Shown here piece by piece: positions 1 through 5,937 of a stretch of 9,359 nt of DNA. The position numbers and the translations under genes were made by a program. The notes below the pieces were generated by a model. That model had not been told where the DNA came from, did not search any database, and was given only the letters and a program-made list of their open reading frames with translations. This stretch comes from Polaromonas sp. (GTDB taxonomy: Bacteria > Pseudomonadota > Gammaproteobacteria > Burkholderiales > Burkholderiaceae_C), in the NCBI GenBank assembly GCA_014376885.1, contig JACMQR010000043.1:1-9359 (forward strand), in the 5' to 3' direction. Numbering within the stretch: the first letter of the stretch is position 1; every line of letters begins with the position of its first letter.

Positions 1-53
1 ACGGCCACGGCGCGCAGACCGTCAATGTCGGCTCGGTAGGGGTTGGGCGCCAT
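1..53 (-). CDS. Acyltransferase-3 family membrane protein, N-terminal fragment
   Basis: Only the first 17 codons lie in the window, read leftwards from the ATG at 53-51. They give MAPNPYRADIDGLRAVA. The sequence YRADIDGLRAVA is the classic start of acyltransferase-3 (OafA/YrhL-type) integral membrane proteins, where it sits just before the first membrane helix. Members transfer acetyl or other acyl groups onto O-antigen, exopolysaccharide, Nod factors or peptidoglycan in the cytoplasmic membrane. An AGGA ribosome-binding candidate lies about 12 bases upstream of the start. The gene is divergent from the hupE unit across a 503-base gap. The family call is strong for so short a piece; the acceptor substrate cannot be told, and the rest of the gene lies outside the window. 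Confidence 0.8.
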   Translation of the reverse strand, partial: MAPNPYRADIDGLRAVA

Positions 54-92
54 AAAAAAGAGCTTTCCTGGAAAATGCGTGAACTGTTTGGT

Positions 93-136
93 GTTGGCGG
101 GCCCGCCAACGCGCTGGCCACCGGGCAAACGCCCGG
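93..136. repeat. 18-bp perfect palindrome followed by a tight 6-bp hairpin
   Basis: GTTGGCGGGCCCGCCAAC at 93-110 is its own reverse complement over all 18 bases. Eleven bases further on, CCGGGC (121-126) and GCCCGG (131-136) form a perfect stem round the loop AAAC. Both lie in the 5' flank of the minus-strand acyltransferase, with the palindrome centred about 50 bases before its start codon. They could be an operator, an mRNA hairpin or a repetitive element. No T-run follows on either strand, so they do not look like an intrinsic terminator. The structure is seen directly; any role is inference. Confidence 0.5.
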
Positions 137-183
137 AATCTAGCGCAGCCGCGCGGCGAAAAAAAACGGTGGGTGAAGGGGCG

Positions 184-273
184 CGCCAGCTGGCGGCCGG
201 TCAGGGCCTATGGCGGCGTGACCGAATACAGGAAACCGCCTGTCGGGCAGGAGCCGGGGCAGGACACCCCGGC
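184..273 (+). other. Hairpin-rich non-coding stretch, possible structured RNA or operator DNA
   Basis: No credible gene occupies 54-556. In this part several stems follow one another: CGCCAGCTGGCG, a perfect 12-base palindrome (184-195); CGGTC (198-202) with GACCG (220-224); ACAGG (228-232) with CCTGT (239-243); and a perfect 7-bp stem GCCGGGG (253-259) with CCCCGGC (267-273) round the loop CAGGACA. I compared it by eye with cobalamin, fluoride, TPP, SAH, glycine, guanidine and NiCo riboswitches, with 4.5S RNA and with RNase P RNA, and saw none of their conserved cores. GC-rich DNA makes chance stems common, so confidence that it acts as RNA is low. Confidence 0.3.
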
Positions 274-290
274 GGGGCAAGGCAGGAGGT

Positions 291-319
291 TTGACTGGTG
301 CATCGCAAAATTTTATGAC
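291..319 (+). promoter_or_regulatory. Candidate sigma-70 promoter for the hupE transcript
   Basis: TTGACT at 291-296 matches the -35 consensus at five of six positions. TATGAC at 314-319 matches the -10 consensus at four of six, with a 17-base spacer. Transcription would begin near base 326, giving a leader of about 230 bases before the hupE start codon. The T-rich ATTTTAT around the -10 stands out in otherwise GC-rich DNA. This is prediction from the sequence alone. Confidence 0.45.
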
Positions 320-366
320 CGGCCCACCGTAGGACGGGCGCTTGTTTGGCACTCGGAATTTTCTGC

Positions 367-413
367 CCGGCAGCGCGCGGAGCGCGCCGGCCGGCGTCGC
401 GGCGCTTTTTTTT
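367..413 (+). terminator. Intrinsic terminator with an overlapping alternative hairpin in the hupE leader
   Basis: GCGCCG (384-389) pairs perfectly with CGGCGC (400-405), and eight T residues follow directly (406-413): a textbook Rho-independent terminator on the plus strand. A second stem overlaps it. CCGGC (367-371) and GCGC (373-376) can pair with GCGC (382-385) and GCCGG (386-390), leaving one bulged A and a five-base loop. Bases 384-390 are used by both stems, so the two folds exclude each other, as in attenuators and riboswitch expression platforms. No plus-strand gene lies upstream in the gap for this terminator to end. It therefore either ends a small RNA or controls read-through into hupE. 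Confidence 0.6.
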
Positions 414-556
414 GAGTCCGTTTGGCAGGCTTTGGCGTACAGACAAATACCTGCCGGTCGCTTATGCTTTGCAGCAGCCGCCCGTTGCGGGTCAGGCCAG
501 CTTCCTTGTCAGCGCATGCCTGCAGAGTTATTGCAAACCTTCAACCAGGAACCCTC

Positions 557-1192
557 ATGCATCCCCCACACACTGCATCAAATTCGGGCCGGCGCACCGG
601 CCCGCGCAAAGCCCACGCGGCCGGTCTTTTCATGCTGCTGTGCAGTGCGGCGGCGCAGGCCCACACCGATGTCGGCTTGGCCGGCGGGCTGCTCACGGGT
701 TTCCTGCACCCGCTGTCCGGCATCGACCACCTGCTGGCCATGGTGGCGGTCGGCATCTGGGGCGCCACCCTGGGCCGGCCGCTGGTCTGGGCCCTGCCGG
801 TGGCATTTCCAATGCTGATGGTGGTCGGCGGCGTGCTGGGCATTGCCAACGTGCCGCTGCCGTATGTCGAAACCGGCATTGCCGTGTCAGTGGTGGTGCT
901 CGGCCTGGCGATTGCAGCGGCCTGGCGTGCGCCAGTGGGTGTGGCCCTGGCCATCGTTGCCCTGTTCGGCGTGTTTCATGGCTTTGCCCATGGCAAGGAG
1001 CTGCCTGAAGCGGCCGCGCCGGCCGCCTATGCCGCTGGCTTCGTGGTTTCGACCGGCCTGCTGCACCTGGGCGGCATCGCCATCGGCCTGCTCCAGGGGT
1101 TGCCGCGCGGCAGGCAGATGCTGCGCGCCAGCGGCGGGCTGATCGCCGCCGCCGGCGTGTGGATCCTGGCCGGCATGCCCGGTGTTGCCTAG
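557..1192 (+). CDS. hupE: HupE/UreJ-family nickel/cobalt permease
   Basis: This 211-residue protein belongs to the HupE/UreJ family of small integral membrane permeases, thought to carry Ni2+ or Co2+ into the cell for hydrogenase, urease or cobalamin synthesis. A signal-like segment (about residues 20-35) ends in AAAQA, so cleavage would expose His36 at the mature N-terminus, as is usual in the family. The signature HPLSGIDHLLAMVAVG lies at 51-66, with His51, Asp57 and His58 as likely metal ligands. HGFAHGKE at 141-148 and His170 are further conserved positions. About six membrane helices follow the signal. ATG at 557 was chosen because AGGA lies six bases before it; longer in-frame starts upstream have no such site and fall in the leader. 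No hydrogenase, urease or cobalamin genes are in the window, so the metal is not settled. Confidence 0.85.
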   Translation: MHPPHTASNSGRRTGPRKAHAAGLFMLLCSAAAQAHTDVGLAGGLLTGFLHPLSGIDHLLAMVAVGIWGATLGRPLVWALPVAFPMLMVVGGVLGIANVPLPYVETGIAVSVVVLGLAIAAAWRAPVGVALAIVALFGVFHGFAHGKELPEAAAPAAYAAGFVVSTGLLHLGGIAIGLLQGLPRGRQMLRASGGLIAAAGVWILAGMPGVA

Positions 1193-1781
1193 GCGGCAGG
1201 CCGCCGCCCCGGCGCTGGCCGGCGCGGCGCTGCTGGGCAGCAGCCCTGCCTGGGCGCATGGCGCTTTTGGCGCCGACACGTCCCTCTGGACGGCGAGCTA
1301 CCACCTGTTCACCTCGCCCCTGTCGCTCGCCGCGCTGATCGGGCTGGCGCTGGTGCTGTTTGGCATCCGGGAGCCGGCGTCCTTCATCGCGGCGGCACTG
1401 GCCTCGGCCACGGCGGCGCTGGCCACTTTGTGGCTGGTGCATATTCCGCCGGTGGCCGCGCCGGCGGCCGTGGTGGTGATCGGCCTGGGCGCAGTCGCCG
1501 CCTGGAAACCGTCCACCGGCTTTGCCTTTGTGCTGGCCGCGCTCGCCGGGGTGGCGGCCGGGTCTGCCGCCGACCTGGAGCAGCCGCGCTGGCAGGACCT
1601 GGCGGGCATGGCCGCGACGGTGCTGGTGGCCACCTTCTGGCTGCTGGCCACGGCCGAGAACCTGAGCCAGAGCGGCCGCCTGCAAACGGTTCTGCCCATC
1701 GCCCGGCGGGTGCTGGGCTCCTGGGTGGCGGCGCTTGCCCTGCTGCTGGGCGCCCTGGCTGTGTTGGGCAAGCACGCTTGA
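1182..1781 (+). CDS. Multi-pass membrane protein coupled to HupE, function unknown
   Basis: This frame of up to 199 residues begins with GTG at 1182 (or TTG at 1185), inside the last codons of hupE, so it overlaps that gene by 11 bases and is probably translated by coupling. A signal-like segment (residues 4-25) ends in SPAWA, so the mature protein would begin with His26-Gly. This mirrors the His-first mature N-terminus of HupE itself. About six hydrophobic segments follow (roughly 44-62, 65-86, 92-108, 114-130, 140-158 and 178-196). It lacks the HupE signature HPxxGxDH, so it is not simply a second HupE copy. I do not recognise the family. Its place and topology suggest an accessory subunit or partner in metal uptake, but that is inference. 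The alanine- and leucine-rich composition limits recognition by eye. Confidence 0.7.
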   Translation: MLPRRQAAAPALAGAALLGSSPAWAHGAFGADTSLWTASYHLFTSPLSLAALIGLALVLFGIREPASFIAAALASATAALATLWLVHIPPVAAPAAVVVIGLGAVAAWKPSTGFAFVLAALAGVAAGSAADLEQPRWQDLAGMAATVLVATFWLLATAENLSQSGRLQTVLPIARRVLGSWVAALALLLGALAVLGKHA

Positions 1782-1799
1782 TTCGGAACGCGCTGCGCC

Positions 1800-1823
1800 G
1801 GCCAGGTGGCCAGGTGGCCAGGT
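1800..1823. repeat. Three tandem copies of an 8-bp unit
   Basis: GGCCAGGT occurs three times head to tail, without a mismatch, in the short gap between the HupE-partner gene and the hydrolase gene. It lies outside coding sequence. Slippage at such a unit can change spacing between strains; no regulatory role is evident. Confidence 0.7.
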
Positions 1824-1879
1824 AGTGAATTTTCAGGGGGCCGCGCCGCCAGCCGGTCCGACAGCGCTATAAACGGGGG

Positions 1880-2881
1880 ATGACAAACAGCCCATCCCCC
1901 CACCCGCTTGACACCGCGCAGCGCCCTGCCCATCTGCGCAGCCACACCTTCCACGGCCTGGCCCCGGGCCCGCGCCTGCTGGTGCTGGGGGCGGTGCACG
2001 GCAACGAAACCTGCGGCGCTCTGGCCATCGGACAGCTGCTGCAGGACATTGACAGCGGCGCCGTCCGTATCGAACGCGGCAGCGTCACCTTCGTGCCGGT
2101 GACCAATCCGCTGGCCTGGCAGCTCGGCCAGCGCACCGGCGAGCGCAACCTCAACCGCAACCTGGCGCCAAGCGCCATTCCGCAGGATTTCGAGGACCGG
2201 ATTGCCAATGTGCTGTGCCCGCTGCTCGATGCGCATGAGGTGCTGCTCGATCTGCATTCCTTTCACACCGGCGGCGCGCCGTTCGTCATGGTCGGCCCGC
2301 AGGACAACCGGGGCGCGCTGGAGCCGTTTTCACACGCGGCCAGCGAATTCCAGCTGGCCCTGCACACCGGGCCGCACCGGATCGTCGAAGGCTGGCTGGA
2401 CACCTATGCGCGCGGCGTTCAGCGCCGGGCCGCCCGGCCCACGCAGGCTGGCACTGCCCGGTCGCTGGCGCTGGTGACCAACCCCAACTATGGCGTCGGC
2501 AGCACCGAATACATGCGCTCGCGGGGCGGCTACGGCGTGACGCTGGAGTGCGGCCAGCATGACGATCCGCAGGCGGTGCAGGTGGCCCGCCATGCCATCT
2601 TGCAGACGCTGGCGCTGCTTGGCATCGCGCCGCTGCCGCTGGCGCCCGAGCCGGCGGCGCGGGAAATCTTGCGGCTGGTCGATGTGGTGGACCGGGAGCA
2701 TCCGGGCGACGCGTTCGATCAGGAATGGCGCAGCTTTGACGCGGTGCGCGCCGGCCAGACGGTCGGCCGACGGCACAGCGGCGAGCTGGTTGCCGCGCCG
2801 CAGGACGGCTTCATTGTGTTTCCCAACCCCCGGGCCGAAGCCGGCCAGGAATGGTTTTACTTTGCCCGGCGCCGCGCCTGA
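1880..2881 (+). CDS. AstE/AspA-family zinc hydrolase (succinylglutamate desuccinylase/aspartoacylase-like)
   Basis: The 333-residue protein has the layout of the AstE/AspA branch of M14-like zinc hydrolases, which cleave N-acyl amino acids such as N-succinylglutamate or N-acetylaspartate in the cytoplasm. GAVHGNETCG (37-46) carries the HxxE zinc ligands His40 and Glu43. DLHSFHTGG (124-132) gives the third ligand, His126. TLECGQ (221-226) holds Glu223, expected to be the catalytic base. GERNLNRNL (87-95) resembles the substrate-binding arginine/asparagine motif. A C-terminal beta-rich part (about 264-330) fits the family. The start at 1880 has only a GGGGG run directly before it, so the ribosome site is weak. 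No arginine-succinyltransferase genes are adjacent, so this is not a standard ast operon and the acyl substrate stays open. It converges with msrA. Confidence 0.8.
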   Translation: MTNSPSPHPLDTAQRPAHLRSHTFHGLAPGPRLLVLGAVHGNETCGALAIGQLLQDIDSGAVRIERGSVTFVPVTNPLAWQLGQRTGERNLNRNLAPSAIPQDFEDRIANVLCPLLDAHEVLLDLHSFHTGGAPFVMVGPQDNRGALEPFSHAASEFQLALHTGPHRIVEGWLDTYARGVQRRAARPTQAGTARSLALVTNPNYGVGSTEYMRSRGGYGVTLECGQHDDPQAVQVARHAILQTLALLGIAPLPLAPEPAAREILRLVDVVDREHPGDAFDQEWRSFDAVRAGQTVGRRHSGELVAAPQDGFIVFPNPRAEAGQEWFYFARRRA

Positions 2882-2897
2882 AGCCGGCGCAGCCACT

Positions 2898-2961
2898 GTT
2901 TAGAGGTAAAAAAGCCTGATACGCAAGATGGGCGGTTATTTTCAGCTATTGATTGCATAGC
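2898..2961 (+). repeat. Short palindromic intergenic repeat, copy 1
   Basis: The segment begins with GTTTAGAGG and ends with the stem GCTAT (2945-2949) / ATAGC (2957-2961). The same two ends, in the same order and orientation, recur at 5871-5925 just after another stop codon, although the middles differ in length. Elements of this look are familiar to me from Comamonadaceae intergenic DNA; that recollection is not verified here. It fills most of the gap between the convergent hydrolase and msrA genes and might act as a weak bidirectional terminator. Confidence 0.45.
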
Positions 2962-2986
2962 GCACACCCAGCACGGCCGCCCGGCG

Positions 2987-3526
2987 TCAGTCCTGCACCC
3001 GCGAAGCAAATGTCTTGCGGAACTTGTCCACCTTCGGCCCGACGACAAACGCGCAGTAACCCTGGTTCGGGTTGTTTTCAAAATAATCCTGGTGGTAGCT
3101 TTCCGCCGGCCAGTAGTTCGCCAGCGCCAGCACCTCGGTCACGATCGGCTGGCCAAAGGCCTTGTCCTGGCCGGCTTCACGGATGAAGTCGTCGATCACC
3201 TGTTTTTGCTCGGCCGTTTCGTAGTAAATGCCGCTGCGGTACTGGGTGCCGGCGTCGTTGCCCTGGCGGTTCAGGCTGGTCGGGTCGTGGATCACGAAAA
3301 AGATTTCCAGGATTTCGCGCAGACTGATGGCGGCCGGGTCGTAGGTCAGCTTGACGACCTCGTTGCAGCCGGTGCGGCCGCTGCACACCGCCTCGTAGCT
3401 CGGCTGGGCCGCCTGGCCGTTGCTGTAGCCCGATTCGACATCAAGCACGCCGCGCACCTTGACAAACACCGCTTCGGTGCACCAAAAGCAGCCGCCGCCC
3501 AGGGTGATGGTGTGTGAATTGCTCAT
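2987..3526 (-). CDS. msrA: Peptide-methionine (S)-S-oxide reductase
   Basis: MsrA reduces the S-epimer of methionine sulfoxide, free or in proteins, back to methionine, with thioredoxin as the final electron donor; it repairs oxidative damage in the cytoplasm. The 179-residue protein opens with the catalytic motif GGCFWCTEAVF, in which Cys13 is the nucleophile and Cys16 forms a CxxC. NQGYCAFVV near the C-terminus supplies a probable resolving cysteine. Other family blocks are visible: GYSNGQ, the YEAVCSGRTGCNEVV stretch, FFVIHDPTSLNRQGND, GTQYRSGIYY and ESYHQDYF. The length is normal. I chose ATG at 3526 over the upstream ATG at 3592, because AAGGA lies nine bases before the former and the protein then starts directly at the conserved domain. 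It lies 69 bases downstream of the LysR gene on the same strand and may share its transcript. Confidence 0.95.
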   Translation of the reverse strand: MSNSHTITLGGGCFWCTEAVFVKVRGVLDVESGYSNGQAAQPSYEAVCSGRTGCNEVVKLTYDPAAISLREILEIFFVIHDPTSLNRQGNDAGTQYRSGIYYETAEQKQVIDDFIREAGQDKAFGQPIVTEVLALANYWPAESYHQDYFENNPNQGYCAFVVGPKVDKFRKTFASRVQD

Positions 3527-3595
3527 GACAGGATTTCCTTTGCTGATCTGACCCAGGGATACGCAGAACCGCGCCCGGGTTGTTGCGGACATTGT

Positions 3596-4510
3596 TCAGT
3601 CCACTTTAGCCGCTTCGCCATCGCCCTGCGGCTGCCGGGTCATGCGCACCGCCGCGACAAAGGCGGCAAGCGCCGAGTCGTCCCTAGCGGTTGTCCACAG
3701 GCAGTGCGTGTCGTAGGGCATGGTGGCGGTGTCGAGCGGCACAAAAGCCGTGCCCGCCAGGGCCGAGCGGCTCAGTGCCGCCGGCACCAGGGCCACGCCC
3801 ATGCCCTGCGAGACCAGCGACACCACGCTGAGCCAGTGGCGCAGCTCATAGCGGATTTCGGGATGAAAGCCGGCGTCGGCGCAGATGCCCAAAATGCGCT
3901 CGTGGTAGTCGGGCGACACGCTGCGCGAAACCACCGCAAACGGCTCGCCCTGCAAGGCCTGGAGATCCAGCGACGCCTGCCGCGCCAGCCGGTGGCCGGC
4001 CGGCAGGCAACCGACCAGCGCCTGGCTGGACACCAGGATTTGCGACAGCTCGGGCGGCACCCGGGTGGTGTGGACAAAGCCGATGTCCAGCCGGTCGTGG
4101 GCCAACTCGATCAGCTGCTCGCTCGACGACAGCTCCCTGAGCAGCAGCCGCACCCGCGGATGCTGCGCCTGGAACCGCGCCAGGATGGCGGGCAGGCCGC
4201 TGTACAGCATGGTGCCGGCAAAGCCGATGCTCAAGCTGCCGGCCATGCCCTGCCCGACATCGTGCGCCAGGCGGGCCGCCTGCCCGGCCTGCTCCAGCAG
4301 CGCCCGCGCCGCCGGCACGAACGCCAGGCCGGCGGCGGTCAGCGCCACCGACTTGCTGCTGCGCGTGAACAGCCGCGCGCCGACCGATGCTTCGAGCTGC
4401 TGGATGTTCAGCGACAGCGGCGGCTGGGACATCGACAGCCGGCGGGCGGCCCGGCCGAAGTGCAGTTCTTCGGCCAGAACCAGAAAGTAGCGCAGGTGAC
4501 GGAATTCCAT
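3596..4510 (-). CDS. LysR-family transcriptional regulator, likely of gcdH
   Basis: This 304-residue protein is a complete LysR-type regulator. The N-terminal winged helix-turn-helix spans about residues 3-62 (FLVLAEELHFGRAARRLSMS, then PPLSLNIQQLE and RLFTRSSKSVALTAAG). A periplasmic-binding-like effector domain follows from about 90 to 295. It is divergent from gcdH across 138 bases, the usual arrangement in which a LysR protein binds the shared gap, activates the catabolic gene and represses itself. The inducer is probably glutarate, glutaryl-CoA or a related metabolite, but that is inferred only from the neighbour. No ribosome-binding site precedes the ATG; a TATATT box lies only 10 bases upstream, so the message may be leaderless. 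Confidence 0.9.
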   Translation of the reverse strand: MEFRHLRYFLVLAEELHFGRAARRLSMSQPPLSLNIQQLEASVGARLFTRSSKSVALTAAGLAFVPAARALLEQAGQAARLAHDVGQGMAGSLSIGFAGTMLYSGLPAILARFQAQHPRVRLLLRELSSSEQLIELAHDRLDIGFVHTTRVPPELSQILVSSQALVGCLPAGHRLARQASLDLQALQGEPFAVVSRSVSPDYHERILGICADAGFHPEIRYELRHWLSVVSLVSQGMGVALVPAALSRSALAGTAFVPLDTATMPYDTHCLWTTARDDSALAAFVAAVRMTRQPQGDGEAAKVD

Positions 4511-4648
4511 AAATACAAATAATATATCGTCGAATCAAAAATTGATATTGGACAAGTATTGGCGTTGGACAAACAATAGCGTCAAAAGATCCTCCGGGAA
4601 GCCTTCGCCTACACTTTGCCCACCCCACCGCATACAAGGAACCGCGCC
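4511..4648. promoter_or_regulatory. Divergent lysR-gcdH control region with a 17-bp direct repeat
   Basis: This gap is much richer in A and T than its flanks. TTGGACAAGTATTGGCG (4548-4564) is followed immediately by TTGGACAAACAATAGCG (4565-4581), 13 of 17 bases identical and with identical first eight. The pair is a good candidate for regulator binding sites. For gcdH, TTGGAC (4548-4553) and AACAAT (4572-4577), 18 bases apart, form a weak promoter that would lie within the repeats. For the regulator, TATATT on the minus strand (4526-4521) could be a -10 box, with no good -35. The gcdH ribosome-binding site is AAGGA at 4636-4640. Confidence 0.5.
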
Positions 4649-5845
4649 ATGAAAACCAAGTTCAACTGGGAAGACCCGTTATTTTTGTCCGAGCAGCTCA
4701 CCGACGACGAACGCGCCGTTCAGGAGGCGGCGCATTCGTTCTGCCAGGAACGATTGCAGCCACGCGTGCTGCTGGCCGCGCGCCATGAAAAGTTCGACCG
4801 CGAGATCATGAACGAGGCCGGCGCCATGGGCTTTTTGGGCTCGACCATCGAAGGCTATGGCTGCGCCGGCCTGAACTATGTCAGCTACGGCCTGGTGGCG
4901 CGCGAGGTCGAGCGGGTCGACAGCGGCTACCGCAGCGCCATCAGCGTGCAGTCGTCGCTGGTCATGCACCCGATCAACGCCTATGGCAACGAGGCGCAAA
5001 AGCAAAAATACCTGCCCAAGCTGGCCACTGGCGAATGGGTCGGCTGCTTTGGCCTGACCGAGCCAAACCACGGCTCGGACCCGGCGAGCATGCTGACGCG
5101 CGCCCGGCCGGTGGACGGCGGCTATATCGTCAACGGCGCGAAGATGTGGATCACCAACAGCCCGATCGCCGATGTGTTCGTCGTCTGGGCCAAGCTCGAA
5201 GACGCTGACGGCAAGGTCGGCGGCCAGGAAGCGATTCACGGCTTTGTGCTGGAAAAAGGCATGAAGGGCCTCACCGCCCCGAAGATCGAAGGCAAGATGA
5301 GCCTGCGCGCCTCGATTACCGGCGAGATCGTGATGGACGACGTGTTTGTGCCGGCCGAAAACCTGCTGCCCAACGTGAGCGGCCTCAAGGGTCCGTTCGG
5401 CTGCCTGAACAAGGCGCGCTACGGCATTGCCTGGGGCGCGCTCGGCGCGGCCGAAGACTGCTGGCACCGCGCCCGCCAGTACACGCTGGACCGGGTGCAG
5501 TTCGGCCGGCCGCTGGCGCAAACCCAGCTGATCCAGAAAAAGCTGGCCGACATGCAGACCGAGATCACGCTGGGCCTGCAGGCCTGCCTGCGTGTCGGCC
5601 GGTTGATGGACGAAGACCGGGCCGTGCCGGAGATGATCTCGCTGATCAAGCGCAACTCCTGCGGCAAGTCGCTGGACATTGCCCGCATGGCACGCGACAT
5701 GCACGGCGGCAACGGCATTCATGATGAATACCATGTGATCCGCCACATGATCAACCTGGAAACCGTCAACACCTATGAAGGCACGCATGATGTGCATGCC
5801 CTGATCCTGGGTCGGGCGCAAACCGGCCTGCAGGCGTTCTATTGA
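4649..5845 (+). CDS. gcdH: Glutaryl-CoA dehydrogenase
   Basis: GcdH is an FAD flavoprotein of the acyl-CoA dehydrogenase family that oxidises and decarboxylates glutaryl-CoA to crotonyl-CoA and CO2 in lysine, tryptophan and some aromatic and dicarboxylate degradation, passing electrons to electron-transfer flavoprotein. The 398-residue length is standard. Diagnostic blocks are [16 protein letters not shown] (94-109, with Arg95 matching the substrate-binding arginine of the human enzyme), [13 protein letters not shown] (133-145), [15 protein letters not shown] (166-180), [18 protein letters not shown] (246-263) and [17 protein letters not shown] (374-390), where Glu377 is the catalytic base. 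These separate it from ordinary short-chain acyl-CoA dehydrogenases. ATG at 4649 has AAGGA eight bases before it, and the in-frame start at 4616 was rejected. No CaiB/BaiF CoA-transferase follows, although one often accompanies this gene. Confidence 0.95.
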   Translation: MKTKFNWEDPLFLSEQLTDDERAVQEAAHSFCQERLQPRVLLAARHEKFDREIMNEAGAMGFLGSTIEGYGCAGLNYVSYGLVAREVERVDSGYRSAISVQSSLVMHPINAYGNEAQKQKYLPKLATGEWVGCFGLTEPNHGSDPASMLTRARPVDGGYIVNGAKMWITNSPIADVFVVWAKLEDADGKVGGQEAIHGFVLEKGMKGLTAPKIEGKMSLRASITGEIVMDDVFVPAENLLPNVSGLKGPFGCLNKARYGIAWGALGAAEDCWHRARQYTLDRVQFGRPLAQTQLIQKKLADMQTEITLGLQACLRVGRLMDEDRAVPEMISLIKRNSCGKSLDIARMARDMHGGNGIHDEYHVIRHMINLETVNTYEGTHDVHALILGRAQTGLQAFY

Positions 5846-5870
5846 TGGCTTGTGGCGTGAAGAATTTGAC

Positions 5871-5925
5871 GTTTGAGAGGCCATGCGCTTATGTAGTGGT
5901 CGTTAGCAGCTATTATTTCAATAGC
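5871..5925 (+). repeat. Short palindromic intergenic repeat, copy 2
   Basis: It starts with GTTTGAGAGG and ends with the perfect stem GCTATT (5909-5914) / AATAGC (5920-5925) round ATTTC. The ends match copy 1 at 2898-2961 in sequence, order and orientation. It sits between the gcdH stop and the next gene and reaches to within 12 bases of that gene's apparent start. It is AT-rich against GC-rich neighbours. Confidence 0.5.
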
Positions 5926-5937
5926 AAGTGACCGGGC

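Noticed and set aside
173..415. Small open frames in the 54-556 gap
   Set aside because: They have no ribosome-binding sites, run through the hairpins and terminator, and encode Arg/Gly/Ala-rich sequence without family features.
180..460. Cobalamin riboswitch upstream of hupE
   Set aside because: ATACCTGCCGGTC at 448-459 resembles the 3' end of the element, and hupE is a known target. However, the conserved GGGAA core, the central CCCGC/ACTG section and the full B12 box are all absent from both strands of the gap.
693..1775. Long minus-strand open frame of 360 codons across the HupE pair
   Set aside because: It is rich in Arg, Gln and Gly, has no recognisable domain and is antisense to two genes with clear membrane-protein character; it is a GC-rich shadow frame.
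2869..2890. GCGCCG/CGGCGC stem across the stop of the AstE-like gene as a terminator
   Set aside because: The stem is perfect over 6 bp but has a 10-base loop, overlaps the last codons and is not followed by a T-run.
3527..3592. Upstream ATG extension of msrA by 22 codons
   Set aside because: The extension has no ribosome-binding site, while AAGGA precedes the ATG at 3526 at good spacing and the conserved MsrA start follows directly.
4679..5884. 401-codon minus-strand frame antisense to gcdH
   Set aside because: gcdH matches its family over the full length; the opposite frame shows no family features and reflects third-position G/C.
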